The notes beneath the pieces were generated by a model that did not search any database, was not told the origin of the DNA, and saw only the letters and a list, made by a program, of their open reading frames with translations. Below are positions 1 to 8,787 of a stretch of DNA of 31,396 nt, one piece after another; position 1 is the first letter of the stretch, and each line of letters begins with the position of its first letter. The stretch is taken from NCBI GenBank assembly GCA_017462125.1, contig JAFTRQ010000092.1:1-31396 (forward strand). The letters run 5' to 3'. The stretch is from Clostridia bacterium. Lineage in GTDB: Bacteria; Bacillota_A; Clostridia; Oscillospirales; CAG-272. Position numbers and translations under genes: made by a program.

Positions 1-186
1 TATCAGATCAGCATATGCTATCGGGTCATTGTAGATCAGATAATCCAGTTCCGACCTCTGATACATATTATCGGCAACTTCATTCTCCACAGCGATAGTA
101 TCAATCGCAATCATGCTGCCATCGGTGAATTTCAGTTCCACGCAGCAGTTATCGAAGTTATATTCGCAGGAAATCAGCTTTTTCAT
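1..186 (-). CDS. DUF6061-like small protein, 3' end cut by window edge
   Basis: An open frame of 62 codons runs from an ATG at 184-186 off the left edge of the window. It begins MKKLISCEYNFDN and continues through AVENEVADNMYQRSELDY. A GGAGG ribosome binding site (195-199) sits correctly before the ATG. The sequence resembles the small DUF6061 family of Clostridia as I remember it; no function is known for that family and none is proposed here. It lies just downstream of a truncated XRE regulator on the same strand, and its frame stays open upstream through the ribosome binding site. The C-terminus is missing. Confidence 0.65.
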   Translation of the reverse strand, partial: MKKLISCEYNFDNCCVELKFTDGSMIAIDTIAVENEVADNMYQRSELDYLIYNDPIAYADLI

Positions 187-250
187 AGGGTTTACCTCCA
201 AAATTGTATTGTTTGGAAGTAATGTAAGCGTGGGTTTTAGTGTGGTATCT

Positions 251-385
251 TTAAGTTTGGGAAACCCCCGACTCCCAACGGGAGACCGCTTGCGAGGTAA
301 CGCCCAGCGCCTCGGCAAGAGCTTCCTGCGTTCTGCCATCGCGACGGCGAAGCTCTCTGATTTTTGATCCTAAATTCAGTTGCAT
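251..385 (-). pseudogene. XRE-family regulator reduced to its helix-turn-helix (44 aa)
   Basis: The frame starts at the ATG at 383-385 behind a GGAGG site (391-397). It encodes a typical XRE/Cro-C1 helix-turn-helix: [10 protein letters not shown], then [23 protein letters not shown], where relatives carry the recognition helix. The protein stops four residues later at 251-253. Family members normally go on through a further helix and a sensor or dimerisation region, so this looks like a truncated remnant. A one-base shift at the five-G run just after the WESG codons would join this frame to the downstream DUF6061-like frame. It could be a decayed gene, a frameshift, or a functional mini-repressor. 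Confidence 0.6.
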
Positions 386-424
386 AATTGCACCTCCATA
401 ATTGATTATCACCGGTGTAGCTTT

Positions 425-453
425 ATTGTATCACATATTTTGGAGAAAAACAA
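425..453 (-). promoter_or_regulatory. Candidate promoter of the truncated XRE gene
   Basis: Read on the minus strand there is TTGTTT, a 17-bp spacer, then TACAAT, about 40 bases upstream of the ATG at 385. The match to consensus is moderate. Confidence 0.5.
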
Positions 454-493
454 TTATCAAATAGTTGTTTCAAATCCAACTGTTGTTTGGATT
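449..493. promoter_or_regulatory. Two operator-like inverted repeats upstream of the truncated XRE gene
   Basis: The first dyad has arms AACAATTA (449-456) and TAGTTGTT (462-469), seven of eight pairs. The second has perfect arms AATCCAA (473-479) and TTGGATT (487-493). The first overlaps the candidate -35 region. Short dyads of this kind next to XRE genes often bind the encoded repressor; that role is inferred. Confidence 0.4.
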
Positions 494-507
494 TTTGCCG
501 AATAGAT

Positions 508-544
508 TACGGAGAACCGAAATCGGTTCTCCGTAGCGTTTTTT
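508..544. terminator. Strong hairpin with T-run on the plus side
   Basis: Arms TACGGAGAACCGA (508-520) and TCGGTTCTCCGTA (523-535) are perfectly complementary. A run of six T (539-544) follows on the plus strand. It lies just past the stop of the minus-strand GH36 gene, where the minus-strand sequence after the stem is not T-rich. It probably acts as the GH36 terminator, perhaps in both directions. Confidence 0.6.
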
Positions 545-2603
545 ATTTCAACTCAACGAACACTGCTGTCAGCTTTTCGGGCAGAGTTACTTTTATATTG
601 CTCTCTCCCCTCTCGATCGTGCACTTGTGATTTGAGGGATAGAGGATCTTGACCTTATCATAAGTGAAATCGGTGGGGATCGTCAGGTTTTCGTCGTCGC
701 TCTCGAGTCTCCATACAAGCAGACGGGTGCAATCCTTACATTTATAACCCGTGCAGAGCCATTTATCGTCGTACGCGGGGATATTTCCGAGGGGGTAGTA
801 TGGAATGGCGGTAGCAATATCAGCTCTTGTTGCCTTGTAGACCTCAACACCCTCCTTGACCAGCGTTTTGGTCTCGTCGCTCCACTTGATCACGTCGCCG
901 GACAGGTGCATTCTCTGCATCATAGCGTTTACCATATTCATCGCCGCGCAATTAAGCCCCCAGCTTTGGAGCGGGGTTGCCCAAACTGCCGCCTGCTCGG
1001 GGAGCACCGCTGTTCCTGCCGCTGCCGCGATGTGGGCGGTGACGAAGTAACGATCCTGATCGGTGAGCGACTGAATATGCTGACTTTCAAGCATAGCGTA
1101 GTCCATTCTCATGCCGCCGCTTGCACAGTTTTCAAAGGTAACGTGAGGATATTTCGCTTTGATGCCCTCGTACCAAGAAAGAAACGCTCTGTTATGCTCA
1201 AGCAGGCCGTCACCTGTGCTATCGGCATCGTAATCTGTTCCCACGCCGCATTCCACGTTGTAGTCATTCTTGATATACTCTACGCCGTATTCCTCGATGA
1301 CGCGTCTTACCGCCTCGGTACAATGGGCTCTTGCCTGTTCATTTCTGAAGTCAAGAACGTATCTGCCATGGTCGATAACACGCTTTCCGTGGCGCATAAT
1401 AAAGCACTCGTCGGGCATCTGACTTGCCAAGGGGCACTTGATGCCCATGCTTTCAAACTCAAGCCAGATACTGGGGCGCATTCCCTTTGATCTGATATAA
1501 TCGAAAATATACTTGATGCCGTTGGGGAATCTCCAATCAATGGGCATCCACTCGCCTACGGTATCCCACCAGACGCCGTCAGCGTACCAGCCTGCGTCCA
1601 TAACGTAAAGCTCCGCACCAAGCTCTGCGGCCATATCAATAACGGGCAATTCTCGCTCCTCTGTGGGATTCGCCCAAAGACAATGCAGGTAGTCATTGAA
1701 AATAACCGGCATTGCCGCGTTTTCGGGGATATTCTTAAATATTTCGCGGCGGTACTTTGTCATTTCCGCCATAGCTCCGTTAATATCTCTTCCAAGAGTT
1801 ACGCAAGCCTTGACCGACTCAAAGCTCTCACCGGGAACGATCTCCCGATACCAGGAGTTTTCCTGCGCATTGGGTCCGCTCAATTTGAAATAGAGCATTC
1901 CGCTCTTGTCGGCGATCTCCCACTGCCATGATCCGCAATGCTCGATCTGCCAAAGGTGCACGCACTCTCTTTCGGTGTTCTCAACAGCTCCCATAGGAAG
2001 GTATTCCTTAGTAGACCAGAACCCCGTGTTGAAAATATTGATACGGTCAAAAGAAAACTGCGGTGTCACGTTGATTCCCGCCTCGGAAAGAGTCATCTTT
2101 TTCCAATTGACCTCTCTTGACCAGGAATTTCGCGGCACGTAAACGTTGATCTTTTCGTTGGGGTGCTTTTCCCCTTCCTCAAAGCCCGAATATGCGAAGC
2201 TTGTGACGTATTCAAGTCCCAATATCTTCTCGCCGATATTCTTTACAACGCTCCAGCTTCTGACAGCGGCGACGTTCTTATAAAACTGATAGTGTACCGT
2301 TACCGCCATAGTATTATCGGCAAGGTCAAACTCCAGCTTATTGCCCTTCTCGTTCTCAAAATAACGATGGGTCACGTACTTCAGCGTATTACCTCTCGAC
2401 ATACCCGTATGCTTCGCACCGTGGTGATCGTTCACGTCCTCACCTGCGCATTGCACGTCAACGATACGGCAGGAATGGGAATTTTTAGGCTCTTTACGCT
2501 CATACTCCTTTTCCTGTGTGGAAAAATGACGCAGAAATACCTTGTTTTCCTTGTCCACCTCAAATACCATATAGAAACCATTCTGTGAAAAATCAAGAAT
2601 CAT
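543..2603 (-). CDS. GH36-family alpha-galactosidase
   Basis: This 686-residue protein has the GH36 layout: an N-terminal beta-sandwich (about 1-300), a catalytic TIM barrel (about 300-610) and a C-terminal beta domain. Visible barrel landmarks are VMDAGWY (334-340), EWMPIDWRFPNG, the nucleophile region YIKNDYN with Asp447, and the acid/base region CASGGMRMD with Asp501. Family members cleave alpha-galactosides such as melibiose, raffinose or galactosylated glycans; some act on alpha-N-acetylgalactosamine. No signal peptide is seen, so it is probably cytoplasmic. The start follows a GGAGG site and a consensus promoter. It is divergent from a very large lipoprotein, which suggests a shared glycan theme, although no sugar transporter is in view. 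Exact substrate is uncertain. Confidence 0.87.
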   Translation of the reverse strand: MILDFSQNGFYMVFEVDKENKVFLRHFSTQEKEYERKEPKNSHSCRIVDVQCAGEDVNDHHGAKHTGMSRGNTLKYVTHRYFENEKGNKLEFDLADNTMAVTVHYQFYKNVAAVRSWSVVKNIGEKILGLEYVTSFAYSGFEEGEKHPNEKINVYVPRNSWSREVNWKKMTLSEAGINVTPQFSFDRINIFNTGFWSTKEYLPMGAVENTERECVHLWQIEHCGSWQWEIADKSGMLYFKLSGPNAQENSWYREIVPGESFESVKACVTLGRDINGAMAEMTKYRREIFKNIPENAAMPVIFNDYLHCLWANPTEERELPVIDMAAELGAELYVMDAGWYADGVWWDTVGEWMPIDWRFPNGIKYIFDYIRSKGMRPSIWLEFESMGIKCPLASQMPDECFIMRHGKRVIDHGRYVLDFRNEQARAHCTEAVRRVIEEYGVEYIKNDYNVECGVGTDYDADSTGDGLLEHNRAFLSWYEGIKAKYPHVTFENCASGGMRMDYAMLESQHIQSLTDQDRYFVTAHIAAAAGTAVLPEQAAVWATPLQSWGLNCAAMNMVNAMMQRMHLSGDVIKWSDETKTLVKEGVEVYKATRADIATAIPYYPLGNIPAYDDKWLCTGYKCKDCTRLLVWRLESDDENLTIPTDFTYDKVKILYPSNHKCTIERGESNIKVTLPEKLTAVFVELK

Positions 2604-2644
2604 AATACTTCCTCCATTTCAAAAAGCACTTGGCTTATACTGTC

Positions 2645-2673
2645 ATTTTAGCACAGAATGTCCACACTGTCAA
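2645..2673 (-). promoter_or_regulatory. Promoter of the GH36 gene
   Basis: On the minus strand: TTGACA (2668-2673), 17-bp spacer, TAAAAT (2645-2650), giving a short leader before the ATG at 2603. Confidence 0.8.
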
Positions 2674-2817
2674 GAGAAACACAGGATTATGAGCATCGGT
2701 TGTCCTGCGCATCGCAAGAAAATTCCTTTCTTACACGAAACGTGGCGCACGATTATTACGCGATCTCGCATTTTTATGAGATTTTATTGATTTTACAAAT
2801 ATTTTATGGATTTTTCA

Positions 2818-2847
2818 TTGAAAGCCATACGGTAATTTTGTTATAAT
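2818..2847 (+). promoter_or_regulatory. Candidate promoter of the large lipoprotein gene
   Basis: TTGAAA (2818-2823), an 18-bp spacer and TATAAT (2842-2847) lie about 55 bases upstream of the ATG at 2902. The region between the two divergent promoters is AT-rich and holds nothing else I recognise. Confidence 0.65.
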
Positions 2848-2901
2848 ATAATTAGATATACGTCGGTTTATTTCCGATTATGCAAACACAGGAGAAAAGG
2901 T

Positions 2902-5900
2902 ATGAAAAAACGCTTTGTAAGATTGCTTTCCCTTTTAATGTTTTTTTGCTTGATTGTCGGGAACTTCGTTTCCTGCAACAACGGCGAAGCCGAGAATTCT
3001 TCCTCCGAAACCTCTGTCAGCACGACTGAAATCGATACCGAAATTGAAACCGATCCCAACGAAAGCGACTCGCAAACCGAGGAGCAAACCGAAAAGATCG
3101 AGCTTGAAGGCGAAGAGGCAGAGCTCATCGAGCTCGCTTACAACGTCAAAAACGGTGTAAATCCCTACTATTCCGATGCCACAAGAAAAGAGGTCACCGT
3201 TGAAAATCAAACGATGACTCTGGGATACGGAATTGATGGCGGAAGCGGAAAAATGCTTGTTTCTCATCTTTCCACCCCCTCGGGCAAGCCCTATATTACG
3301 GACACCATGGACGTGGTTCTCAATATGACAAACGGCAAAAGCTATTATGCCTCGGGCTCTAAGGACGGCGCGATCCTCAACATTTACCGCTACGGCTATT
3401 ACTACTACGAAAACCGCATTGAGGGTCAGAGCTTTATGACCAACGTCATACCCGAAAACGAGATCGTTTTCAAGGCGGACGACTATAGCGTCGCCATTGG
3501 CGTGAAGCGTCCCGAAATGGTGGACGGCGTATTCACCTATAAGGCAGGTGCTGAGGATGACCCGCGCATCTGCTACGACACAAGCTTTGCCGCCTCCGAC
3601 TACGAATATCTGGAGCTGACTATGCGAATGTCCAAGGCAAAGAGCAACTGTCAGATCTTCATCATCTCGGGCTCGCATAGCGAATACAACGCCGAGCAAT
3701 GCTACACCTTTGTTCCTACAACCGGAGACGAGTTCGTCACCTATCTGATTCCTCTTGCGGAATGCTTCAAGGATTATACGGGAACCGTTAAGGGCATCCG
3801 CTTCGATCTTAACGCAGCATCCTCTGCAACCGTTGAGATCAAGAGCATCCGCGTTTTCAAGGCAAGCTATGACGGTGCTCCCGAATCGCTGTCTATGCAG
3901 CGCTCCTTTCTTACCTATTCCACAAAGCTCCACCATCTGATCCAGCTCTCCACTACGGAAGCGATCAACGACGTCTCCTCGGTAGATATCATTACCGAAA
4001 TTCCCGCAGACACAGTTGCAAAGCTGATCGTCAAGGATAAAAACGGCACCAAGACAGCTCTTGAGGGTGTGGACTTTGCAAGCATTGAATACGTGGGCTT
4101 TGACATCAAGGACGCAGGTATCTTCGGCTATATTCTTCCCGCCGACGGCGCCGGCGGCACGATCAAGGTAACCTTATCGGACGGTGTCTATACCGTCATT
4201 CAGAGCAAGGTGCCCGACGGTAACCGCCTGATCCCCTCTGCGCTTCAGACCGAAAATGCCAACGACTTCTTTATGGGTCAGCGTATTTATAACGATGAAG
4301 CCCACGATTTTGACGCGTTCATCAAGGAAGCTGAATGTGAAAGAAATCCTCTTACCGAAAAGAACATCACCGTTGACGAAAAGCACGACAGCGCAAAATT
4401 TGCAGGCTACGACAGCCTGCGCGGCTTCTACAAGTTTACATTGAAGGGCAGCACCTTCAACAAGTCCTATTACGTTTATCCCAACAGGCAGTTCCGTGTC
4501 AGCTTCAGCGTAACGGGTGACGAGCACGACCGCGTAATGTACTTTATGACCCATATGCGCGACAACGGCGGTCTTGAATGTGCCGTTTTGCTTGGCGAGG
4601 GAGATCTTTTACTTCCCATTCCTGTTGAGGTTTGCAAGAATTTCAGCGGTGACGGCGAAAATACCGTTTACAACCTCGATGATATGCAATACGCCGAGGC
4701 TTATTTCCCCTTGACGGTAAAAGCCGGAGAGACAAAGACCTACAGCGTGGCACATCTGTATCAGAATTGGGGACTCTACCCGTTGAAGCAGATCTCCTCG
4801 ATACAGTACCACACTCCCTTCTATCACCTTTCTACAGGCGTTACAGAGACCAACTGTATCGTTCCCTTTGCAGAGGCAGGTCCCGGACTTCCCGACCACA
4901 GAGCAATGTCGGCGCCTCTCTGGCCTACTCAGCCTCAGCACACCAGCGGTGGCAGCCACGTTTTCCTCCACTTCACCAACGAAGAAGGAAACATGGTGAT
5001 CTCCAATACGACCTATGCCACCATCGATTCCTGCGGACCTACTTATTCGGATATCGACCTTGGATTCATCTCCGCAGATAATCGCATTGAGGCAAAATAC
5101 ACGCATATGGAAATGCCTCAAACCGATGAAAACCGTACCTATTACGAGCTGTCCTACACCTTCCTCGAGGATGTCAGCTTCAATGATTTCGCCCGTGATT
5201 TCAAATTCTACCGTTGCACCGACAACAACTCCACGGGAAGATACACCAAGGTTGGTTACCTTGATAAAAACAATCAAAGCCAAGTCGTTGCGGCGAATCC
5301 GAACGAGAAGGGTCTTCAGGAATTTGTGCTTGGCGACAGCTGTCCATACTTCACCTTCTTTGATATGGAAAATCCCGCTCCCGACAGCAGCACCGCCTAC
5401 GGATACGTCAATATTTCCTTCCTGATCTACAACTCCGAGATCATTATGGACGGCAAGCAGATCACGCCCAACTTCTTCCTGCGCAACAACGATCAGTATC
5501 TTACGCTTTCGCTTGATCTTGGCAAGGTGACCTTTAAGGCAGGCGACACCATCAAGATCAATGCCATTCTGATGCCTTGGGGCTCTCAAGAGCTGGATTA
5601 CAGCGGCAGCGAGCCCGATGCAAACGTGCGCAAGGTTCGCGAAAACACGCTTCTCAATCCTCTCAAGGCAAGCGCCGATGCCGATTGTACCGTGCTTGAC
5701 AGCGTTTATCTTCCCAAGCTTCGTACCACCAACGGACAAAGCGCGGAATTCACCCTTTCGGGCGGTCATAATAACGTCACCGTCCGTGTCTACGGCTTCC
5801 GCAAGCTGACCGTTCCCTGTATTGAGGAATACGTGAACGGCAAATGGGTCGAATACAAGCTCAGCTCCTCGAATGCCCCCGATGAATACGACTATGGCTA

Positions 5901-6678
5901 TCACTACGACGGATATATGGTACATTATGACGGCGACGGCACCTACTCATATTCCTTCGTGACCACGATGGATAACGGAGCGCCAAGAAAATTCCGCATT
6001 ACCGCCACCGAGGACTTCAAGCCTTGGCCCGCCGTGGAATACAAGGAAGCAAATGCTGACATCACAGCGGAGGGCGACCCCATCAACGTTTACGTTGATC
6101 CCGCCGAGCTGAACACCCTCTCAATCGACCTTGTCGGTCGTGTATCAAGCTATCAGCTTGCAGAGGACGAGAGCTACATTCGTTATTTCGGAAATCCCGC
6201 AGCGCCCGAAAGCTTTATCACAGCCTTTTCCTCGTCACATCCCGCTTACGCTGATCTGGAATCCACAGGACAGTATGCAGTCTTCAAGTACCGTCTTCCC
6301 AAGGACGCGCCCATAACGCTCAAGAACTTCCAATTCTTTGCAAGCACGGTGAACGAATCGCCTACAGGCCCCGAAAAGTTCAGCTTCTTTGAATTGGTAT
6401 ATGACGACGATTGGCACGTGGTGGTCATTGATCTTTCAAAGTATATTCCCTCTGCGCACTTCAGCGCGGGCGAGGACGGAAGCTATCACGCAACCTTCTT
6501 CCGTATGGATTTCTTCAACATGGCAGGCGTACCCGAAACGATGTATATCGACTTCGCGTATTTCGGCTTATCCGACAGCCTTGAGGATATCTACAGACTC
6601 AATGAGGATATGGATGAGATCATGATCGTCACGGGTGAAACCACGTTTCATACCGTTGATCCCAAGACGGGCAAGTAA
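2902..6678 (+). CDS. Very large secreted lipoprotein, unknown function
   Basis: A 1258-residue protein begins with a lipoprotein signal peptide: basic MKKRFVR, a hydrophobic core, then FVSC with Cys25 as the likely lipidated residue. A Ser/Thr/Glu-rich acidic linker (about 26-75) follows, typical of surface lipoproteins. The rest is rich in beta-strand patterns and aromatic residues. Two segments look like carbohydrate-binding-type beta-sandwiches: about 230-335 (YLELTMRMS ... GIRFDLN ... IKSIRVFKA) and about 1110-1240 (FKYRLP ... WHVVVIDLSKY ... YIDFAYFGL). I see no catalytic motif. It is probably displayed on the outer face of the membrane. Divergent transcription from GH36 suggests a role in glycan binding or handling, which is inference. 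A GGAG site precedes the ATG and a strong terminator follows. Confidence 0.85.
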   Translation: MKKRFVRLLSLLMFFCLIVGNFVSCNNGEAENSSSETSVSTTEIDTEIETDPNESDSQTEEQTEKIELEGEEAELIELAYNVKNGVNPYYSDATRKEVTVENQTMTLGYGIDGGSGKMLVSHLSTPSGKPYITDTMDVVLNMTNGKSYYASGSKDGAILNIYRYGYYYYENRIEGQSFMTNVIPENEIVFKADDYSVAIGVKRPEMVDGVFTYKAGAEDDPRICYDTSFAASDYEYLELTMRMSKAKSNCQIFIISGSHSEYNAEQCYTFVPTTGDEFVTYLIPLAECFKDYTGTVKGIRFDLNAASSATVEIKSIRVFKASYDGAPESLSMQRSFLTYSTKLHHLIQLSTTEAINDVSSVDIITEIPADTVAKLIVKDKNGTKTALEGVDFASIEYVGFDIKDAGIFGYILPADGAGGTIKVTLSDGVYTVIQSKVPDGNRLIPSALQTENANDFFMGQRIYNDEAHDFDAFIKEAECERNPLTEKNITVDEKHDSAKFAGYDSLRGFYKFTLKGSTFNKSYYVYPNRQFRVSFSVTGDEHDRVMYFMTHMRDNGGLECAVLLGEGDLLLPIPVEVCKNFSGDGENTVYNLDDMQYAEAYFPLTVKAGETKTYSVAHLYQNWGLYPLKQISSIQYHTPFYHLSTGVTETNCIVPFAEAGPGLPDHRAMSAPLWPTQPQHTSGGSHVFLHFTNEEGNMVISNTTYATIDSCGPTYSDIDLGFISADNRIEAKYTHMEMPQTDENRTYYELSYTFLEDVSFNDFARDFKFYRCTDNNSTGRYTKVGYLDKNNQSQVVAANPNEKGLQEFVLGDSCPYFTFFDMENPAPDSSTAYGYVNISFLIYNSEIIMDGKQITPNFFLRNNDQYLTLSLDLGKVTFKAGDTIKINAILMPWGSQELDYSGSEPDANVRKVRENTLLNPLKASADADCTVLDSVYLPKLRTTNGQSAEFTLSGGHNNVTVRVYGFRKLTVPCIEEYVNGKWVEYKLSSSNAPDEYDYGYHYDGYMVHYDGDGTYSYSFVTTMDNGAPRKFRITATEDFKPWPAVEYKEANADITAEGDPINVYVDPAELNTLSIDLVGRVSSYQLAEDESYIRYFGNPAAPESFITAFSSSHPAYADLESTGQYAVFKYRLPKDAPITLKNFQFFASTVNESPTGPEKFSFFELVYDDDWHVVVIDLSKYIPSAHFSAGEDGSYHATFFRMDFFNMAGVPETMYIDFAYFGLSDSLEDIYRLNEDMDEIMIVTGETTFHTVDPKTGK

Positions 6679-6702
6679 TTCCATTATTCAAGTTAATAGC
6701 TT

Positions 6703-6739
6703 CACCCCCAACCGTTCATTGCACGGTTGGGGGTGTTTT
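6703..6739 (+). terminator. Terminator after the large lipoprotein gene
   Basis: Perfect 13-bp stem CACCCCCAACCGT (6703-6715) and ACGGTTGGGGGTG (6723-6735) with a 7-base loop, followed by TTTT. It lies between convergent genes. Confidence 0.85.
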
Positions 6740-6748
6740 CGAATAGGG

Positions 6749-7834
6749 TTATTGCATCAATTCAATAAATTCGGGAGAGCTTCGCAAAAAATCAAAGCAA
6801 GGAGAGGTCAGATCATCCATAAAGAGCTCCAAGTGCGATTGGGTGTAGTTCTTTCTGGTAGTTCCTGCATTTGAATGTGCTTGTGACACAAACAGACTTG
6901 TATAATTTTGATCAACGCAGGGCTGCCGATCAAATTCCATTGCGTGATGCTTTGCAAGCTTTAAATTTTCGATCACCTTGTCCGCATTCTTTAAAAGTGC
7001 ATAATTCTTTGCTAACTTTCGGTAATAGATCTCGACACGGCAATGATAAAATAGATAATTTCCGTCATAGATCAAGGCATCCCAAATTTTCAGCGCGCTT
7101 TCATATGCCCGAATCCGCTCCTCGGGTGTTTCATAGTCTTGGTTCACCATTCTGACGGTTGCACAATCGATAAAGGTCAGGATGTTCTGATGCTTGGTCT
7201 CCTTCGCATGAGCTTTTCCTTCTTCCGAAAAATAAGCGTGCTCAAGAAGGAGATTTTGGCTTGCGTACAAAACAGGGCATTTTTTTGCATACTCCACGGC
7301 TTTTTCTTCATTGGCACAAGGCAAACTCGGGTCTCCGTATGAATAGACCAATATCTGCAAGGCACTGTAGCGAACAGCGTCATCGGTACAATCGGACAGG
7401 ATCCGCTCGTTGATCTCCACGGATTCTTTAATATTCCGAGTTCTCTCTTCCTCCGGAATCGTAGGATCATTTCTTAACGTCCAAAGGCAGTTCGCTAGCA
7501 TCTGTAAGCTCTTGTAGCTGCGCGGATACTTCAGCACTGCGCTTCTCCAAAGGGCTACCTGCTCCTTGACCAGGCCTTGTCTTGCAAGCTCCTTGTCCTT
7601 TTCATTGTATTCCTTGATCGCCTCTTCCTCGCCGTCAACGTTCCGATCAAAAAGCTCATCAATGCTGACACCGAAGAAATTCGCCAACGGCACTACCAAA
7701 GAGATATCGGGCAGAGCGTTATTGTTCTCCCATTTGGATATCGATTGATAGGTTATATTCAGATACTCTGCAAGGGTTTCTTGCGTTACGCTGTTTTTCT
7801 GACGAAGATATTTGATTTTTTCGCCAATTGTCAT
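6749..7834 (-). CDS. XRE-family regulator with long helical-repeat C-terminus
   Basis: Of 361 residues, the first 60 form a clear Cro/C1 helix-turn-helix: IGEKIKYLRQKNSVTQE, then YLNITYQSISKWENN, then ALPDISLVVPLANFFGVSIDELF. The remaining 300 residues are strongly helical with repeated motifs of the kind MLANCLWTLR, RYSALQILVYSYGD and YRKLAKNYALLKN, suggesting TPR-like repeats. In Firmicutes, XRE proteins with helical-repeat C-termini can sense peptides or protein partners; whether this one does is unknown. It ends only ten bases from the terminator of the convergent lipoprotein gene. A GGAGG site and a consensus promoter precede the start, so it is probably expressed alone. Confidence 0.85.
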   Translation of the reverse strand: MTIGEKIKYLRQKNSVTQETLAEYLNITYQSISKWENNNALPDISLVVPLANFFGVSIDELFDRNVDGEEEAIKEYNEKDKELARQGLVKEQVALWRSAVLKYPRSYKSLQMLANCLWTLRNDPTIPEEERTRNIKESVEINERILSDCTDDAVRYSALQILVYSYGDPSLPCANEEKAVEYAKKCPVLYASQNLLLEHAYFSEEGKAHAKETKHQNILTFIDCATVRMVNQDYETPEERIRAYESALKIWDALIYDGNYLFYHCRVEIYYRKLAKNYALLKNADKVIENLKLAKHHAMEFDRQPCVDQNYTSLFVSQAHSNAGTTRKNYTQSHLELFMDDLTSPCFDFLRSSPEFIELMQ

Positions 7835-7878
7835 AGATTGTTCGTCCTCCGTTCGTAAATTTCTGTAGCTACACTGTT

Positions 7879-7907
7879 ATTATACCGCACAAACAGCAGC
7901 CGGTCAA
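7879..7907 (-). promoter_or_regulatory. Promoter of the XRE/helical-repeat regulator
   Basis: On the minus strand: TTGACC (7902-7907), 17-bp spacer, TATAAT (7879-7884). Confidence 0.8.
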
Positions 7908-7978
7908 TAACCGCTCAGGCAACAAAAGCTCAACTCACGGTTGCAAACATCAATCAAAACATATACTCCACGCAAAAA

Positions 7979-8773
7979 TCAGATCTCCACAAACGCCACC
8001 ACGGGCTGGTGGTCGGAAATGTATATGCCGTCCACAGGGATATCCTCCACGGCATAGGACTCGTCGGGATCAGTCTGCAGATTGGTAAAGATATAGTCGA
8101 TTTTCACGGGTCTGTTCTCAAATTTATCAGCATAATCCTGAAGCTTGCCAAAGGCGTGGAAGGTGCTTTCGATATTCGCGGTGGCGTCAACCAAGGGGAA
8201 TGCCTTATTAGCCGTCATCATCTTGATCTCGGTTGTGTCGGGGAGCGCGTTAAAGTCACCTGTAAACACGGTTGCCATTCCCTTTTGCGATGCGTATTCA
8301 AGAAGCTGTGCTGACGCAAGGATTCTCGAGACCGCTCCCATATGATCGGTATGGGTATTTACAAAAAGCAACAATTTTTCGCTTTCTATAGGCTTCAACA
8401 CAACTGCTGTTGCAATTCTCGGGCAGCCGCTTTGATCGGTTCCGTCGTACCTTGACTCGGGAACCTTGGGTGTGCAGGAAAGCCAAAAGGTCTCCATGCT
8501 CACCATCTCAAATCTATCCTTTCGGAACGCAAGAGGTGCGCCCTCGCCTCTGTAATCCTTGTATCTGCCGCAACCAACCACCGTATAATCGGTAAGGCTG
8601 TCACGAAGCCATGCGCGGCTTTTGTTGCCCACCTCCTGAAATCCGATCAGATCGGGCTTTTCCTGCGCGATCGTATCAAGAATCCTGCCTCTGCGGTTAT
8701 CAAGGTAGTTGATTCCATCAATGCTTGCTTCTACGCGAATATTAAAAGTCATTACCTTCAATTTTTCTGACAT
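7979..8773 (-). CDS. Endonuclease/exonuclease/phosphatase (EEP) family hydrolase
   Basis: This 264-residue protein shows the full metal-dependent EEP set: TFNIR (9-13), FQEV with Glu47, NTHTDH (139-144), GDFNALPD (172-179), KIDYIF (224-229) and SDHQPV with Asp254 and His255. The family hydrolyses phosphodiesters or phosphomonoesters in nucleic acids, inositol phosphates or lipids. Small stand-alone bacterial members next to sugar genes are often of unknown substrate. No signal peptide is seen, so it is probably cytoplasmic. It lies 14 bases downstream of a sugar-phosphate isomerase-like gene and is likely co-transcribed with it. Its own GGAGG site is present (TAACGGAGGAAACGG before the ATG). 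No clear terminator follows. Confidence 0.87.
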   Translation of the reverse strand: MSEKLKVMTFNIRVEASIDGINYLDNRRGRILDTIAQEKPDLIGFQEVGNKSRAWLRDSLTDYTVVGCGRYKDYRGEGAPLAFRKDRFEMVSMETFWLSCTPKVPESRYDGTDQSGCPRIATAVVLKPIESEKLLLFVNTHTDHMGAVSRILASAQLLEYASQKGMATVFTGDFNALPDTTEIKMMTANKAFPLVDATANIESTFHAFGKLQDYADKFENRPVKIDYIFTNLQTDPDESYAVEDIPVDGIYISDHQPVVAFVEI

Positions 8774-8787
8774 AACCGTTTCCTCCG

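Noticed and set aside
4609..5925. Long open frame (438 codons) on the minus strand inside the lipoprotein gene
   Set aside because: It has no ribosome binding site, its product lacks recognisable features, and it lies wholly opposite a gene with signal peptide, promoter and terminator.
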